Origin: Isoptericola sp. BMS4
Lineage (GTDB): Bacteria; Actinomycetota; Actinomycetes; Actinomycetales; Cellulomonadaceae
Direction: 5' to 3'
Assembly (NCBI RefSeq): GCF_011634835.1
Contig: NZ_SIRP01000001.1
Location: forward strand, 549,040 to 613,039
Length of the DNA stretch: 64,000 nucleotides
Shown: positions 1 through 8,075 of the stretch, piece by piece
How the letters are laid out: every line of letters begins with the position of its first letter
How positions within the stretch are numbered: the stretch's first letter is position 1
The notes under the pieces: generated by a model
Databases searched by the model: none
Seen by the model: only the letters and a program-made list of their open reading frames with translations
Told to the model about the DNA's origin: nothing
Made by a program: the position numbers and the translations under genes

Positions 1-2
1 CG

Positions 3-614
3 ATCCAGCTCGCCTTCGTCTCGCGCTCCTCCGTGGGCACCATGCCGGTGACGGAGCGCGTCACCGAGCGAAACCTCGGCGTCCCGCGCGAGTACGCGTC
101 GTTCGCCGTGCCGCTGGGCTCGACGACGAAGATGGACGGCTGCGCCTCGATCTACCCGGCGATCTCCGCGATCTTCGTCGCGCAGATCTTCGGCATCGAC
201 CTGTCGGTCACCGACTACCTGCTCATCGCGTTCGTGTCCGTCGTGGGCTCCGCGGCGACGGCGGGTCTCACCGGCGCCATGGTCATGCTCACCCTGACGC
301 TGTCGACGCTGGGGCTGCCGCTGGCGGGCGTCGGCCTGCTGCTGGCCGTGGACCCGATCCTCGACATGGGCCGCACCGCCGTGAACGTCGCCGGCCAGAC
401 CCTGGTGCCGACGATCGTCGCGAAGCGGGAGGGGATCATCGACCTCGAGCAGTACCGCGCCGCGTCGGCGGACAACCTGTTCGGCGAGGACGAGGACGAG
501 GCCGAGCAGTCCGGCGGGCCCGAGCCGTCCGCGCCGGCCGAGGACGCGCCGGCCGAGGACGCGCCGGCCGAGGACGCGGGCCGCGAGCCCGCGGAGGCGG
601 GCGCCCGCGCCTGA
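3..614 (+). CDS. Dicarboxylate:cation symporter, C-terminal part (gene cut by window start)
   Basis: This is the C-terminal part of a DAACS-family (GltP/DctA-like) membrane symporter that takes up dicarboxylates or acidic amino acids with Na+ or H+. The frame is open from base 3. Visible family signatures are the serine-rich stretch SRSSVGTMPVT, the loop PLGSTTKMDGCA (usually PLGATxNMDGxA), and the last helix with DMGRTAVNVAGQ, the substrate and cation site in this family. After about residue 150 of the visible part the protein ends in an acidic, Pro/Ala/Glu-rich cytoplasmic tail with three perfect PAEDA-type repeats, which family members usually lack. It converges on the 5-oxoprolinase operon, with a palindrome between them. 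The family is certain; the substrate is not determined. Confidence 0.93.
   Translation: MQLAFVSRSSVGTMPVTERVTERNLGVPREYASFAVPLGSTTKMDGCASIYPAISAIFVAQIFGIDLSVTDYLLIAFVSVVGSAATAGLTGAMVMLTLTLSTLGLPLAGVGLLLAVDPILDMGRTAVNVAGQTLVPTIVAKREGIIDLEQYRAASADNLFGEDEDEAEQSGGPEPSAPAEDAPAEDAPAEDAGREPAEAGARA
531..575 (+). repeat. Three tandem 15-bp repeats in symporter tail
   Basis: The unit gcgccggccgaggac occurs three times without change and encodes the repeated APAED in the acidic tail of the symporter. Perfect copies suggest recent slippage expansion. Confidence 0.9.
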
Positions 615-635
615 CCCTCCCGCCGCCCCGCGTGC

Positions 636-693
636 TGTGGGTACGCAGATGGCGTGATTCCGCCCCCGGAATCACGCCATCTGCGTACCCACA
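636..693. repeat. Perfect palindromic element (27-bp arms) between convergent genes
   Basis: Arms at 636-662 and 667-693 are perfectly complementary around a cccc loop; each outer end reads tgtgggtacgcagatggcg. It lies between the symporter (+) and pxpB-pxpC (-), where a two-way terminator would be useful. The right arm is also coding: the last codons and the TGA stop (674-672) of pxpB-pxpC lie within it. An imperfect relative with the same outer ends sits inside the same gene at 1125-1184. Confidence 0.9.
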
Positions 694-2387
694 ACCGTCG
701 GGCGGAGGCGGACGAGCGTGCCGGGCGGCAGCTGGCCGAGCAGCCACAGGTGCGTGGCGGCCACTGCTCCGACGACGGGGTAGCCGCCCGTCAGCGGGTG
801 GTCGACGCCGAACAGCACGGGCCGGCCGTCGGGCGGCACCTGCAGCGCCCCGGTGACGCAGCCCTCGCTGGGCAGCTCGCGGTCGCGGGACGACGGCGCC
901 CGGTCGAGCGGGCGTGCGCCGTCGAGCCGCAGGCCCACCCGGTCCGACCGGGGTGTCACCTCCCAGTCCTGGCCGCCCAGCCGGGTGGCGGCGGCGTCGA
1001 ACCAGTCGTCGTGCGGCCCGAGCACGACCGGCAGGGTCGCGACCTCGCCGGGCGCGGGCAGCGCGGCGGGGTCGGGCGCCCCGACGTCGTCGGTCGCCAC
1101 GGCCCCCGGCAGCACCTCCGGCCTGCTGTGGGTACGCAGACGGCGCGCATCGCGCCCCGATTCCCTGCCATCTGTGTACCCACAACGGACGCGGGTGCCC
1201 GGTGCGAGCGGGGCGGGACCGAGGCCGGACAAGACGTCGGTGGACCGGGAGCCGAGCACGGGCGGCACGTCGAGGCCGCCGCGCACCGCGACGTAGGTGC
1301 GCCAGCCCCGCGCCGGCGCACCGAGGGCGAGCTCGTCGCCGTCGGCGAGCCGCAGCGCCCGGCCGACCGGGACCGGGTCGGCCCGCTCGTCCGCCTGCTC
1401 GACGCGGGCCTGGTGGACGACGGCGCCCGGGTCGGCCCCGGCGAGCGCCACGACCAGCGGGCCGCGCGCACGGATCCGCAGCCCGCCGCCCACCGCCTCG
1501 AGTGCCGCCGTGCCGGGCGGGTTGCCCACCGCGCGGTTCGCGGCGCGCAGGCTGCGTGGGTCGGCCGCGCCGGACGCCGACACCCCGAGGTGGGCGAGCC
1601 CCGGGCGGCCGAGGTCCTGCACCAGCGTCTGCATGCCCGAGGCCAGCACCTCCAGCCCGGCGCCGCCCGTCCCGTCGGCAGTCCCGGATCTGGTCGGCAG
1701 TCCGGACTGCCGACCAGATCCGGGACTGCCGACCTGATCGCGGGGCGCGGCCCGTGCCCGCGGGCGCACCGCGACGAACCGGACCCGGTCCCCCGGGGCC
1801 CAGGGCGTCGGCGGGTCGCGCTCGGCGTCCCAGGTCACGACGTCGGTGCGGCCCACGAGCTGCCACCCGCCGGGGCTCTCGCGCGGGTACACGCCCGACC
1901 AGGGGCCGGCCATCGCCACCGCGCCGGCCGGCACGCGGGTGCGCGGCGTGGCCCGGCGCGGCACGGACAGGCCCGGGTCGTCGCCCGTGAGGTAGGCGAA
2001 CCCGGGCGCGAACCCCACGAACCCGACCGTCCACGCCGCCGCCGTGTGGCGCCGCACCAGCGCGTCGGTGCCGCAGCCCAGCAGCCGCGCCACCTCGTCG
2101 AGGTCCGCGCCGTCGTACACCGTGGGGACCTCGACGAGCCGTCCGCCGCCCTCGGCCACGTCAGGCGCCCGGGCGACGGTCCCGGCGAGGGCCCGGAGCG
2201 CGCCCGCGAGGCCGGCCGCGTCCACGCGCCAGGGGTCGAACGACACCAGCAGCGTGCGCGCGCCGGGCACCGTCTCGCCGACGCCGGGCACGGGGTCGGC
2301 CCGCAGCCGCGCGTGCAGCGCCACGGCGTGCGCGAGGTCGTCCAGCTCGACCAGCAGCACGTCGTCGCGGGCCCGGCGGACGCGCAC
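672..2387 (-). CDS. pxpB-pxpC: Fused 5-oxoprolinase subunits PxpB-PxpC (KipI-KipA) carrying two palindromic inserts
   Basis: A 571-residue fusion of the two ATPase/amidohydrolase-like subunits that, with PxpA, open 5-oxoproline to glutamate using ATP. Residues 1 to about 215 are PxpB (AHS1/KipI; GFVGFAPGFAYLTG near residue 120). Residues from about 240 are PxpC (AHS2/KipA; LVQDLGRPGLAHLGV and GGLDVPPVLGSRSTD). In E. coli these are separate proteins of roughly 218 and 310 residues. Here residues 219-238 between the two domains and 402-421 inside PxpC are each encoded exactly by a 60-bp palindromic element, and the TGA stop lies in a third. Removing the two inserts restores roughly the summed normal length. 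The start is GTG at 2387, overlapping the pxpA stop region (TGAGCGTG), so translation is probably coupled. Confidence 0.9.
   Translation of the reverse strand: MRVRRARDDVLLVELDDLAHAVALHARLRADPVPGVGETVPGARTLLVSFDPWRVDAAGLAGALRALAGTVARAPDVAEGGGRLVEVPTVYDGADLDEVARLLGCGTDALVRRHTAAAWTVGFVGFAPGFAYLTGDDPGLSVPRRATPRTRVPAGAVAMAGPWSGVYPRESPGGWQLVGRTDVVTWDAERDPPTPWAPGDRVRFVAVRPRARAAPRDQVGSPGSGRQSGLPTRSGTADGTGGAGLEVLASGMQTLVQDLGRPGLAHLGVSASGAADPRSLRAANRAVGNPPGTAALEAVGGGLRIRARGPLVVALAGADPGAVVHQARVEQADERADPVPVGRALRLADGDELALGAPARGWRTYVAVRGGLDVPPVLGSRSTDVLSGLGPAPLAPGTRVRCGYTDGRESGRDARRLRTHSRPEVLPGAVATDDVGAPDPAALPAPGEVATLPVVLGPHDDWFDAAATRLGGQDWEVTPRSDRVGLRLDGARPLDRAPSSRDRELPSEGCVTGALQVPPDGRPVLFGVDHPLTGGYPVVGAVAATHLWLLGQLPPGTLVRLRPTVVGTQMA
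1125..1184. repeat. Imperfect palindromic element inside pxpC coding sequence
   Basis: The outer arms tgtgggtacgcaga (from 1127) and tctgtgtacccaca (to 1184) pair with one mismatch; the interior pairs poorly. The ends match the perfect element at 636-693. It spans 60 bp and adds 20 codons (residues 402-421 of the fusion, starting CGYTDG) without shifting the frame. Confidence 0.8.
1674..1733. repeat. Perfect 60-bp palindrome forming the PxpB-PxpC linker
   Basis: Two 30-bp arms (1674-1703 and 1704-1733) are exact reverse complements with no loop. Each arm carries gtcggcag twice. On the minus strand it encodes exactly residues 219-238 of the fusion, a Gly/Ser/Pro-rich linker (VGSPGSG...TAD). 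A related element with the same gtcggcag spacing lies at 15918-15979. Confidence 0.93.
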
Positions 2388-2389
2388 GC

Positions 2390-3175
2390 TCAGCCGCCCG
2401 CCGTCGCGCCGGCCGGACCCGCGAACGCCCGCACGGTGACCCCCGCCTCGTCGAGCACCGCACGGACCCGCTCCGCCATCGACGCCGCGCCGGGGGTGTC
2501 GCCGTGCACGCACACCGAGTCGGCCTCGACCGCGACGACGCTGCCGTCGACCGCCTCGACCATGCCCTCGGTGGCGAGCCGCAGCACCCGCCGTGCCACG
2601 ACCTCCGCGTCGTGGAGGACGGCGCCCGGGACGCCGCGAGGCACCAGCGTGCCGTCCGGCGCGTAGGCGCGGTCGGCGAACGCCTCGGTCGCCACCGGCA
2701 GCCCCATGCCGGCGGCGACGGCGAGTCCCGTCGTGCCCGGCTGGCCGAGCACGACCAGCCCGGGGTCGATCTCGGCGACCGCGGACGCGACGTCGCGGGC
2801 GACCCGCTCGTCGCGCGCGGCCGCGTGGTAGAGCGCCCCGTGCGGCTTGACGTACGCGAGGCGCCCGCCCTCCGCGTCGACCAGGGCCCGTAGGGCGCCG
2901 AGCTGGTAGAGGATGTCGGCCCGCAGCTCGTGGCTCGGCACGTCCAGGTCGCGGCGGCCGAAGCCGTCGAGATCCCGGTACCCCACGTGCGCGCCGACGG
3001 CGACCCCGCGGGCGAGGGCGACGGCGACGGTGTGCCGGATCGTCAGGGGGTCGCCGGCGTGGAAGCCGCACGCGACGTTCGCGCTGGACACGACGGCGAG
3101 CATCCGCGAGTCCTCCTCGAGCCCGCGCAGCGCGAAGCTCTCGCCGAGGTCGCTGTTCAGGTCGACGACGCTCAT
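2390..3175 (-). CDS. pxpA: 5-oxoprolinase subunit PxpA (LamB/YcsF family)
   Basis: A 261-residue LamB/YcsF protein, a normal length for PxpA, the subunit acting with PxpB and PxpC to hydrolyse 5-oxo-L-proline in the cytoplasm. Family signatures are all present: DLNSDLGESF at the N terminus, NVACGFHAGDP, VGAHVGYRD and VKPHGALYH. The ATG at 3175 is chosen because it directly precedes the conserved VDLNSDLGE; an open frame extends further upstream but lacks similarity. The gene is first in a two-gene operon, and the fused pxpB-pxpC starts within the overlap of its stop codon. The divergent vanY-like gene starts about 220 bp away. Confidence 0.95.
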   Translation of the reverse strand: MSVVDLNSDLGESFALRGLEEDSRMLAVVSSANVACGFHAGDPLTIRHTVAVALARGVAVGAHVGYRDLDGFGRRDLDVPSHELRADILYQLGALRALVDAEGGRLAYVKPHGALYHAAARDERVARDVASAVAEIDPGLVVLGQPGTTGLAVAAGMGLPVATEAFADRAYAPDGTLVPRGVPGAVLHDAEVVARRVLRLATEGMVEAVDGSVVAVEADSVCVHGDTPGAASMAERVRAVLDEAGVTVRAFAGPAGATAGG

Positions 3176-3395
3176 GGGCCCAGTGTGCCTCGCGGCTCGG
3201 GACGGTCGGCGGGGCGGCCGGCACGCGGCAGCCGGGCCTCCGCGCGGAGAGAGGTTCGCCCGGGCGGAGGGGTGGCACGCGACCGCCGGTCGGCGCACAG
3301 TGGGAGTGTCGGGATGTCGCCTGCGTCACACGGCTCGCGGCGGGTGTGCGAAGATGCGGGCGCTGACGCATCGATGCCGAGGGAGGTATGCGGTC

Positions 3396-5411
3396 GTGAC
3401 GTCTGCGCGAGGCGCTGACCAGGGACGCCGTCCGGCGTCCCTGTCGTCTGCCCGTCGGGTGCTGCGGCTGGTCGGTACCGGGACGGCGTCGTGCGTCCTG
3501 GCGGCGGGTCTCCTGGCGCTGCCCGTGCTGGGCATGCCCGGCGGCAGCGCGCTCGACGCCGCGCAGGACCTTCCCGAGATCGGTGCCGGCAGCCCGGTCG
3601 GTGCCGGCGTCTCCGTCGGCGTGGTGCGGGCCGAGACCGCAGAGCGGCCCGCCACGGTCGACGAGGTGCTCGAGGTGCTGGAGCGCGCCGAGCGCGCGGC
3701 CCACGAGGAGGGTCGAGCGCGGACCCCCGAGATCGACCAGGCCGCCGCCGAGCTGGGCATGCTGCTCAGCACCTATCTCGCGCAGGAGGCGGCCACGCGC
3801 GCCGGGGTCGACGGCGACCGGCCGGCGTCCGTCGCGGAGGGCGAGCCGGCGCCGGAGGAGCGTGAGTCCGGGACGGACGCCGGTGCCGAGCCCGCGGAGC
3901 GCACCTCCCGCAACGCCGGCGGCGACACGACCGACGACACCACGACCGACCCCGCGGGCACCGGGGAGACGGGCACGACGGCGTCCGGCACGACGGCGCT
4001 CGGCGACGGGGGGCCCGATGACGCGGCGTCGGACGGCGCGGAGACCGAGGACACCGCGCCCGGCGACACGAAGTCCGGCGGTGCGAAGTCCGGCGGTGCG
4101 AAGTCCGGCGGTGCGGCGGCCGGCGCGACGACCGAGGCCCCCCGGACCGCCGACGACACCTCCGAGGGTGCGAAGGCGGACGACACGACGTCGGACGGCG
4201 CGAAGACCGGCGGCCCGAAGGCGGACGACCCGAAGGTGGACGACCCGAAGGCGGACGCCGCCGGCGAGGCCGGCACGGAGGAGCAGGGCGGCGCGGCGGG
4301 CGAGCGCGTCCCGGGCGAGGCCGGTGACGCCGGCGAGTCGGTGGCCGCTGCCGGCACGCCCGCGACGGAGGACGACGGCAGCACGGCCGCGGGCGACGGC
4401 GGCCCGGACGTCGCGGAGGGCCGGCCGGAGGCCGTCTCGTTCGACGACGTGGTGGTCGCGGCGGCCCGGCTCGCGAACCTCCTGGACCCGGCGTCGGCCA
4501 CGCTGGTGACGAGCATCGTCCCGGCGCACGTCGCGGGCGACCTGGCGTTCTCGGCGTCCGGGGGCACGCTCACGGCCGGGCTGCGGGCCGTCGTCGAGAA
4601 GTACGCCGGGAGCACGGCCGGGTACGCGAACGGCCGGATCCCCACGTCGGTGCTCTGCCCCCTGGACTTCGCGCCGGGTCACATGCTCCGCTGCGACGCG
4701 GCCGAGCAGCTGATGGCGCTCAACGAGGAGTACGAGGAGGAGTTCGGCACCGCGATCCCGATGACGGACTCGTACCGCCCGTACGACGTCCAGGTCCGGC
4801 TCAAGCAGACCAAGCCGTACCTGGCGGCCGTGCCGGGCACGTCGAACCACGGGTGGGGCCTGGCGGTCGACCTGTCGACGCCGATCTCGACCGGTCGGTC
4901 CGCGGAGTACGCCTGGCTGCGCGTGCACGGGCCCGACTTCGGGTGGGACAACCCGTCGTGGGCGCGGCTCGACGGGTCCAAGCCGGAGCCCTGGCACTTC
5001 GAGTTCTTCGCGGCCGGGCCGATCCCGGACCGCGCCTGGCACCCGAGCGACGTGGTCGGCGCGGGCGGTGCGTCCGACGGCGGCAAGGGCGGCTCGCAGG
5101 CCGCGGACCGGCCGCGGGCCGGTCAGGGGCCCGGCAGCGGCCACCGGGACGAAGGTCGTTCCGGCGGCGAGGGCACCGGATCGGCCGGCGGAGACCGCGC
5201 GTCGGGCGGGGGCACCGGGGGCGGTGGCGGGTCGCACACCGCCCCGCCGGCGAAGCCGTCGGACGGCCCGAGCCCGAAGCCGACGCCGTCCGAACCGAAG
5301 CCGTCCCCGTCCGACCCCACGCCGAAGCCGTCCCCGTCCGACCCCACGCCGAAGCCCACTCAACCGCCTACTCTTGACAGCCTGACGACGCGTGTTGCGA
5401 CGACCGCTTGA
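3396..5411 (+). CDS. Secreted VanY-type D-Ala-D-Ala carboxypeptidase with long disordered region
   Basis: A 671-residue exported peptidase-M15 protein. A hydrophobic signal or anchor (about residues 20-47, ending ALPVLGMPG) is followed by an acidic Ala/Asp/Thr/Gly-rich region to about residue 350. The VanY domain covers about 425-545: the zinc motif is in TSNHGWGLAVDL (near 483) and the catalytic Glu and last His are in EPWHFEF (near 533). A Pro/Lys/Ser tail follows. Such enzymes trim the terminal D-alanine from peptidoglycan peptides outside the membrane. The start is GTG at 3396, nine bases after GGGAGG; the nearby ATG at 3388 is out of frame. Low-complexity spacers of this kind often span the cell wall (inference). 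Confidence 0.88.
   Translation: MTSARGADQGRRPASLSSARRVLRLVGTGTASCVLAAGLLALPVLGMPGGSALDAAQDLPEIGAGSPVGAGVSVGVVRAETAERPATVDEVLEVLERAERAAHEEGRARTPEIDQAAAELGMLLSTYLAQEAATRAGVDGDRPASVAEGEPAPEERESGTDAGAEPAERTSRNAGGDTTDDTTTDPAGTGETGTTASGTTALGDGGPDDAASDGAETEDTAPGDTKSGGAKSGGAKSGGAAAGATTEAPRTADDTSEGAKADDTTSDGAKTGGPKADDPKVDDPKADAAGEAGTEEQGGAAGERVPGEAGDAGESVAAAGTPATEDDGSTAAGDGGPDVAEGRPEAVSFDDVVVAAARLANLLDPASATLVTSIVPAHVAGDLAFSASGGTLTAGLRAVVEKYAGSTAGYANGRIPTSVLCPLDFAPGHMLRCDAAEQLMALNEEYEEEFGTAIPMTDSYRPYDVQVRLKQTKPYLAAVPGTSNHGWGLAVDLSTPISTGRSAEYAWLRVHGPDFGWDNPSWARLDGSKPEPWHFEFFAAGPIPDRAWHPSDVVGAGGASDGGKGGSQAADRPRAGQGPGSGHRDEGRSGGEGTGSAGGDRASGGGTGGGGGSHTAPPAKPSDGPSPKPTPSEPKPSPSDPTPKPSPSDPTPKPTQPPTLDSLTTRVATTA
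3420..3443 (+). other. Hairpin at start of vanY-like coding sequence
   Basis: CAGGGACGCCG and CGGCGTCCCTG pair perfectly (11 bp) around a 2-nt loop, only 21 bases after the start codon. In mRNA this could hinder initiation or early elongation; no function is shown by sequence alone. Confidence 0.6.
4071..4115 (+). repeat. Three tandem 15-bp repeats in vanY-like gene
   Basis: aagtccggcggtgcg is repeated three times and encodes three KSGGA units in the disordered spacer. Confidence 0.9.
5298..5351 (+). repeat. Two tandem 27-bp repeats in vanY-like tail
   Basis: A 27-bp unit beginning aagccgtccccgtccg occurs twice in a row and encodes the Lys-Pro-Ser-Pro-Ser-Asp-Pro-Thr-Pro repeat of the C-terminal tail. 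Confidence 0.85.
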
Positions 5412-5580
5412 ACCCGCCAGGGCCGCCCCGCTCAGAAGTGCGGGCGAGCCCGCGCGGACGAGGTCGCGCTCTGCCCGCATCGAAGGCCCGACCCGTGCGG
5501 GGGAGATGGGACGTCGCCGGGATCGGCGCCGGCAGCCGCGTCTGCCGAGATGCGCGGGGAGGAACCACGAGCGCGGCGCG

Positions 5581-7725
5581 TCATGACTCGCAGGACACCT
5601 CGCCCGGCTTCCGCCCGGCGCCCGACGAGCTGGCGTAGGACTCGCCGAACAGGGCGCACGCCGACTGGCTGTCCGGGTCGAGGTTCACGGCGCGCAGCTC
5701 GGCCTCGTCCCGCGTGTACGGCTCGCCGGTGTCCGAGTTGATGAGCGTCATGTCGTGCTCGACGACGGCCTCGTACACGGGGTCGGCGAACTGCCGGCGC
5801 ACCTCCGCCTCCGAGGCGAGCACCTCGGCGCGGGCGATCTCCACGTGGTCGGGCATCGTCTCGGCGACCGTGCCTGCCGCGAAGGTGATCCCGGTCGAGG
5901 CGGCGGGGTGCAGGGGCGCGGTGCCGTACCCGATCAGGTCGACGACGGCGTCGCGCCGCTCCATCCGCTCCCGGGCGGTGCTGACGGTGTCGGCCTCCAT
6001 CGCCCCCGCGATCTCGCCGACGTCGTGCAGGTACCGGTCGCCGAGGTTGTCCCGCACCGACGTGTAGCTGCCGTCGTAGGCGCCGGAGACGGCGCGCTCG
6101 ATCACGTCGTCCCGCAGCCGGACGGCGCCGTCCAGCCAGGCGTCGGCCCCCTGCGGGCCGTGCGAGGTCGCGGTGATGACGTCCCCCAGGGCGAAGGCGT
6201 CGAGCTCCGGCTGCACCACGGTGCGGGGGCGCTCGTCGGACTTCTCGGCCAGGAGCACGTCGTCGGTGACCCCGGGCTGCTGGTCCTCTGCCGCCTCGGC
6301 GAACGAGGGGACGTAGGGCTCGTAGGCGGTCGCGATGTCCTGACCGGCGCGGTCGGAGACCGGGGTCGCCAGGAGGCCGCCCCGCATGTCGCGGGTGGCG
6401 TGGGCGACGAGCTGCGCCGCGCGGGCCTGGTCGGCGCGCCGGGGCGAGTCGCTGCCCTCGCGCACAGCGGTGCGGAACAGGCGGGCGACCGCCTCCCCGC
6501 CGTCGGGCCAGCCGGGCCGTGGCGTCCACAGGGCCGGTGCCGCCCACCCGAACCAGGCCCGGCTGTGCCGCGCGAGCCGGCCGTCGTCCGCCGGGGCGAG
6601 CTTGTCGAAGGCCAGGCGGGGGTGCCGTGCCAGTCCCGCCGCGACCGCGGTCCCGACCACCGCTGTCCCCGCGCGGCCGAACAGGTCGCCGCCCGCCTCG
6701 TCCCAGCGCGCGACGAGGGCGTCGTACGCACCGCCGTGCACGCCGGCGGGCAGGGTCGGCGGGAGCATCGCGGCCGCGATCCCCGCCCGCGCCTCGAACC
6801 CGCTCCACCGTCCGACGCCGTCCACGACGGCCGCGCCGAAGGCGGTCCGCTCGGCCGGCGTCGCGGTGCGCGCCCAGTCCGCGACTCCGTGAGCCAGCGC
6901 GGCCCGCAGGTCGTCGTCCGGGGGCGGTGTGGGGTCGCGGTAGTTCGGCCCGAGCGCACGGTAGACGTCCCCGGGCGTGGCGGTGTCCCAGAACGACGGC
7001 CAGAACACGGCGTCGTCGGCGTGCGCGACGAGCACCTCGCGCAGCTCGCCGCGCAGCAGCCGCCGCTCGTCGTCCCGCCCGCCACCGCCGGCCGGCCCGA
7101 GCAGGGCGGCCACGCGCCGGCCCTCCAGCCACGACGCGCGGTAGTCCGCCGTCGACGTGCCGGCGAGGGCGGCCGCTCGCACGGCCCGGACCTCGGCCAG
7201 GCCGCCCAGCACGGCCGCGGTCCGCAGCGCAGAGGCGTGCTTGGCGTCCCGCGCGGCGCGCCACTGCGCCTCGGCGGCGACGGCGTCGGCCCGGGCGGCG
7301 AGCAGATCGCCCTGCGTGGCGGCGGGCCAGGCGTCGCCCAGCCCCGGTGTCACGTTCCACGTGAAACTCCCTCCCGCGCCGAGCAGCGTCTCGTGCTGCC
7401 GCACGCGGGCGAGCGCGTCGTCGCGTCGCGCGACGGCGTGCCCCGCGGCCGCCTGCTCCCGCTCCAGGACCTCGGCGTGGCCGCCGAACGCCGTCGCCGC
7501 GGAGCCGAGCCCGCCCGCGCACGCCGTCAGCCGCTCCAGGACCTGGGCCAGCCGGTGCCGGGCCCCCGACACCGCGTCGCTGCGCTGCCCCTCCAGCCCG
7601 CCGGAGACCCGGCGGACGGCGGCGTGCGCGTCGTCCAGCGCCGAGGCCGCCCGTGACGCCCGGTCCGCGAGCGTGCGCAGGCCGGGGCTGTCGCCGGTCA
7701 GCGGGAGGTACTCGACGTCGCTCAT
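5581..7725 (-). CDS. Large helical protein translationally coupled to a WXG100-like gene; function unknown
   Basis: A 714-residue protein without signal peptide or clear membrane helix. The first ~250 residues are Ala/Arg-rich and predicted to be long helices, as in ESX-exported LXG/WXG partners; the rest contains many Trp/Asp/Gly segments and a C-terminal pair of cysteines. The start ATG at 7725 overlaps the stop of the WXG100-like gene (ATGA), so the two are made together. It resembles large ESX-linked proteins of actinomycetes, possibly those annotated as DUF6571 or TPR-region proteins, but I cannot confirm the family. No nuclease or transferase motif is evident at the C terminus, so calling it a toxin would be speculation. 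No type VII secretion machinery is in the window. Confidence 0.7.
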   Translation of the reverse strand: MSDVEYLPLTGDSPGLRTLADRASRAASALDDAHAAVRRVSGGLEGQRSDAVSGARHRLAQVLERLTACAGGLGSAATAFGGHAEVLEREQAAAGHAVARRDDALARVRQHETLLGAGGSFTWNVTPGLGDAWPAATQGDLLAARADAVAAEAQWRAARDAKHASALRTAAVLGGLAEVRAVRAAALAGTSTADYRASWLEGRRVAALLGPAGGGGRDDERRLLRGELREVLVAHADDAVFWPSFWDTATPGDVYRALGPNYRDPTPPPDDDLRAALAHGVADWARTATPAERTAFGAAVVDGVGRWSGFEARAGIAAAMLPPTLPAGVHGGAYDALVARWDEAGGDLFGRAGTAVVGTAVAAGLARHPRLAFDKLAPADDGRLARHSRAWFGWAAPALWTPRPGWPDGGEAVARLFRTAVREGSDSPRRADQARAAQLVAHATRDMRGGLLATPVSDRAGQDIATAYEPYVPSFAEAAEDQQPGVTDDVLLAEKSDERPRTVVQPELDAFALGDVITATSHGPQGADAWLDGAVRLRDDVIERAVSGAYDGSYTSVRDNLGDRYLHDVGEIAGAMEADTVSTARERMERRDAVVDLIGYGTAPLHPAASTGITFAAGTVAETMPDHVEIARAEVLASEAEVRRQFADPVYEAVVEHDMTLINSDTGEPYTRDEAELRAVNLDPDSQSACALFGESYASSSGAGRKPGEVSCES

Positions 7726-8018
7726 GCGGGACCGCCCAGCAGGTCCGCGACCTCGGTGGCGGTGACGCGCTCGGCGTCCTCGAACGCGGCCGCGGCCCGG
7801 GCCAGGGCGTCCGCGAGCGCGCCGACCTCGGCGACGAGGGCGTGGTGCGTCGTGCCCCATGCCGCCCAGAACTCCTGGGTGGCGGTGTCGAGGACGGCCG
7901 TGCCGGTCGTGGCGGTGGTCCCCGATCCGGCGCGCGCGAGGCCCACCGCCTCGGCGGCGGCGCGGAGGCGGGTGGCCGCGTCGGCGAGCGTGTCCGTGTC
8001 GAGGTCGAGGTGGGCCAT
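7722..8018 (-). CDS. WXG100-like small helical protein
   Basis: A 98-residue, Ala-rich helical protein with a central WxxWG turn (EFWAAWGTT, near residue 54), the size and layout of ESAT-6/WXG100 proteins that form helical hairpins and pass through type VII secretion. The gene overlaps the downstream 714-residue gene by four bases. The start ATG at 8018 has no ribosome-binding site but has TAGCGT eight bases upstream (8027-8032 on the other strand), suggesting a leaderless transcript beginning at this gene. The assignment rests on size, helix pattern and the WG turn, so it is probable rather than certain. The next gene upstream on the same strand is an unknown 209-residue protein that could belong with it. 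Confidence 0.7.
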   Translation of the reverse strand: MAHLDLDTDTLADAATRLRAAAEAVGLARAGSGTTATTGTAVLDTATQEFWAAWGTTHHALVAEVGALADALARAAAAFEDAERVTATEVADLLGGPA

Positions 8019-8075
8019 GCGTCCGCACGCTAGCCGTCACGGGCGTGGCATGCGGCGCGTCGTCCACAGGCCCGC

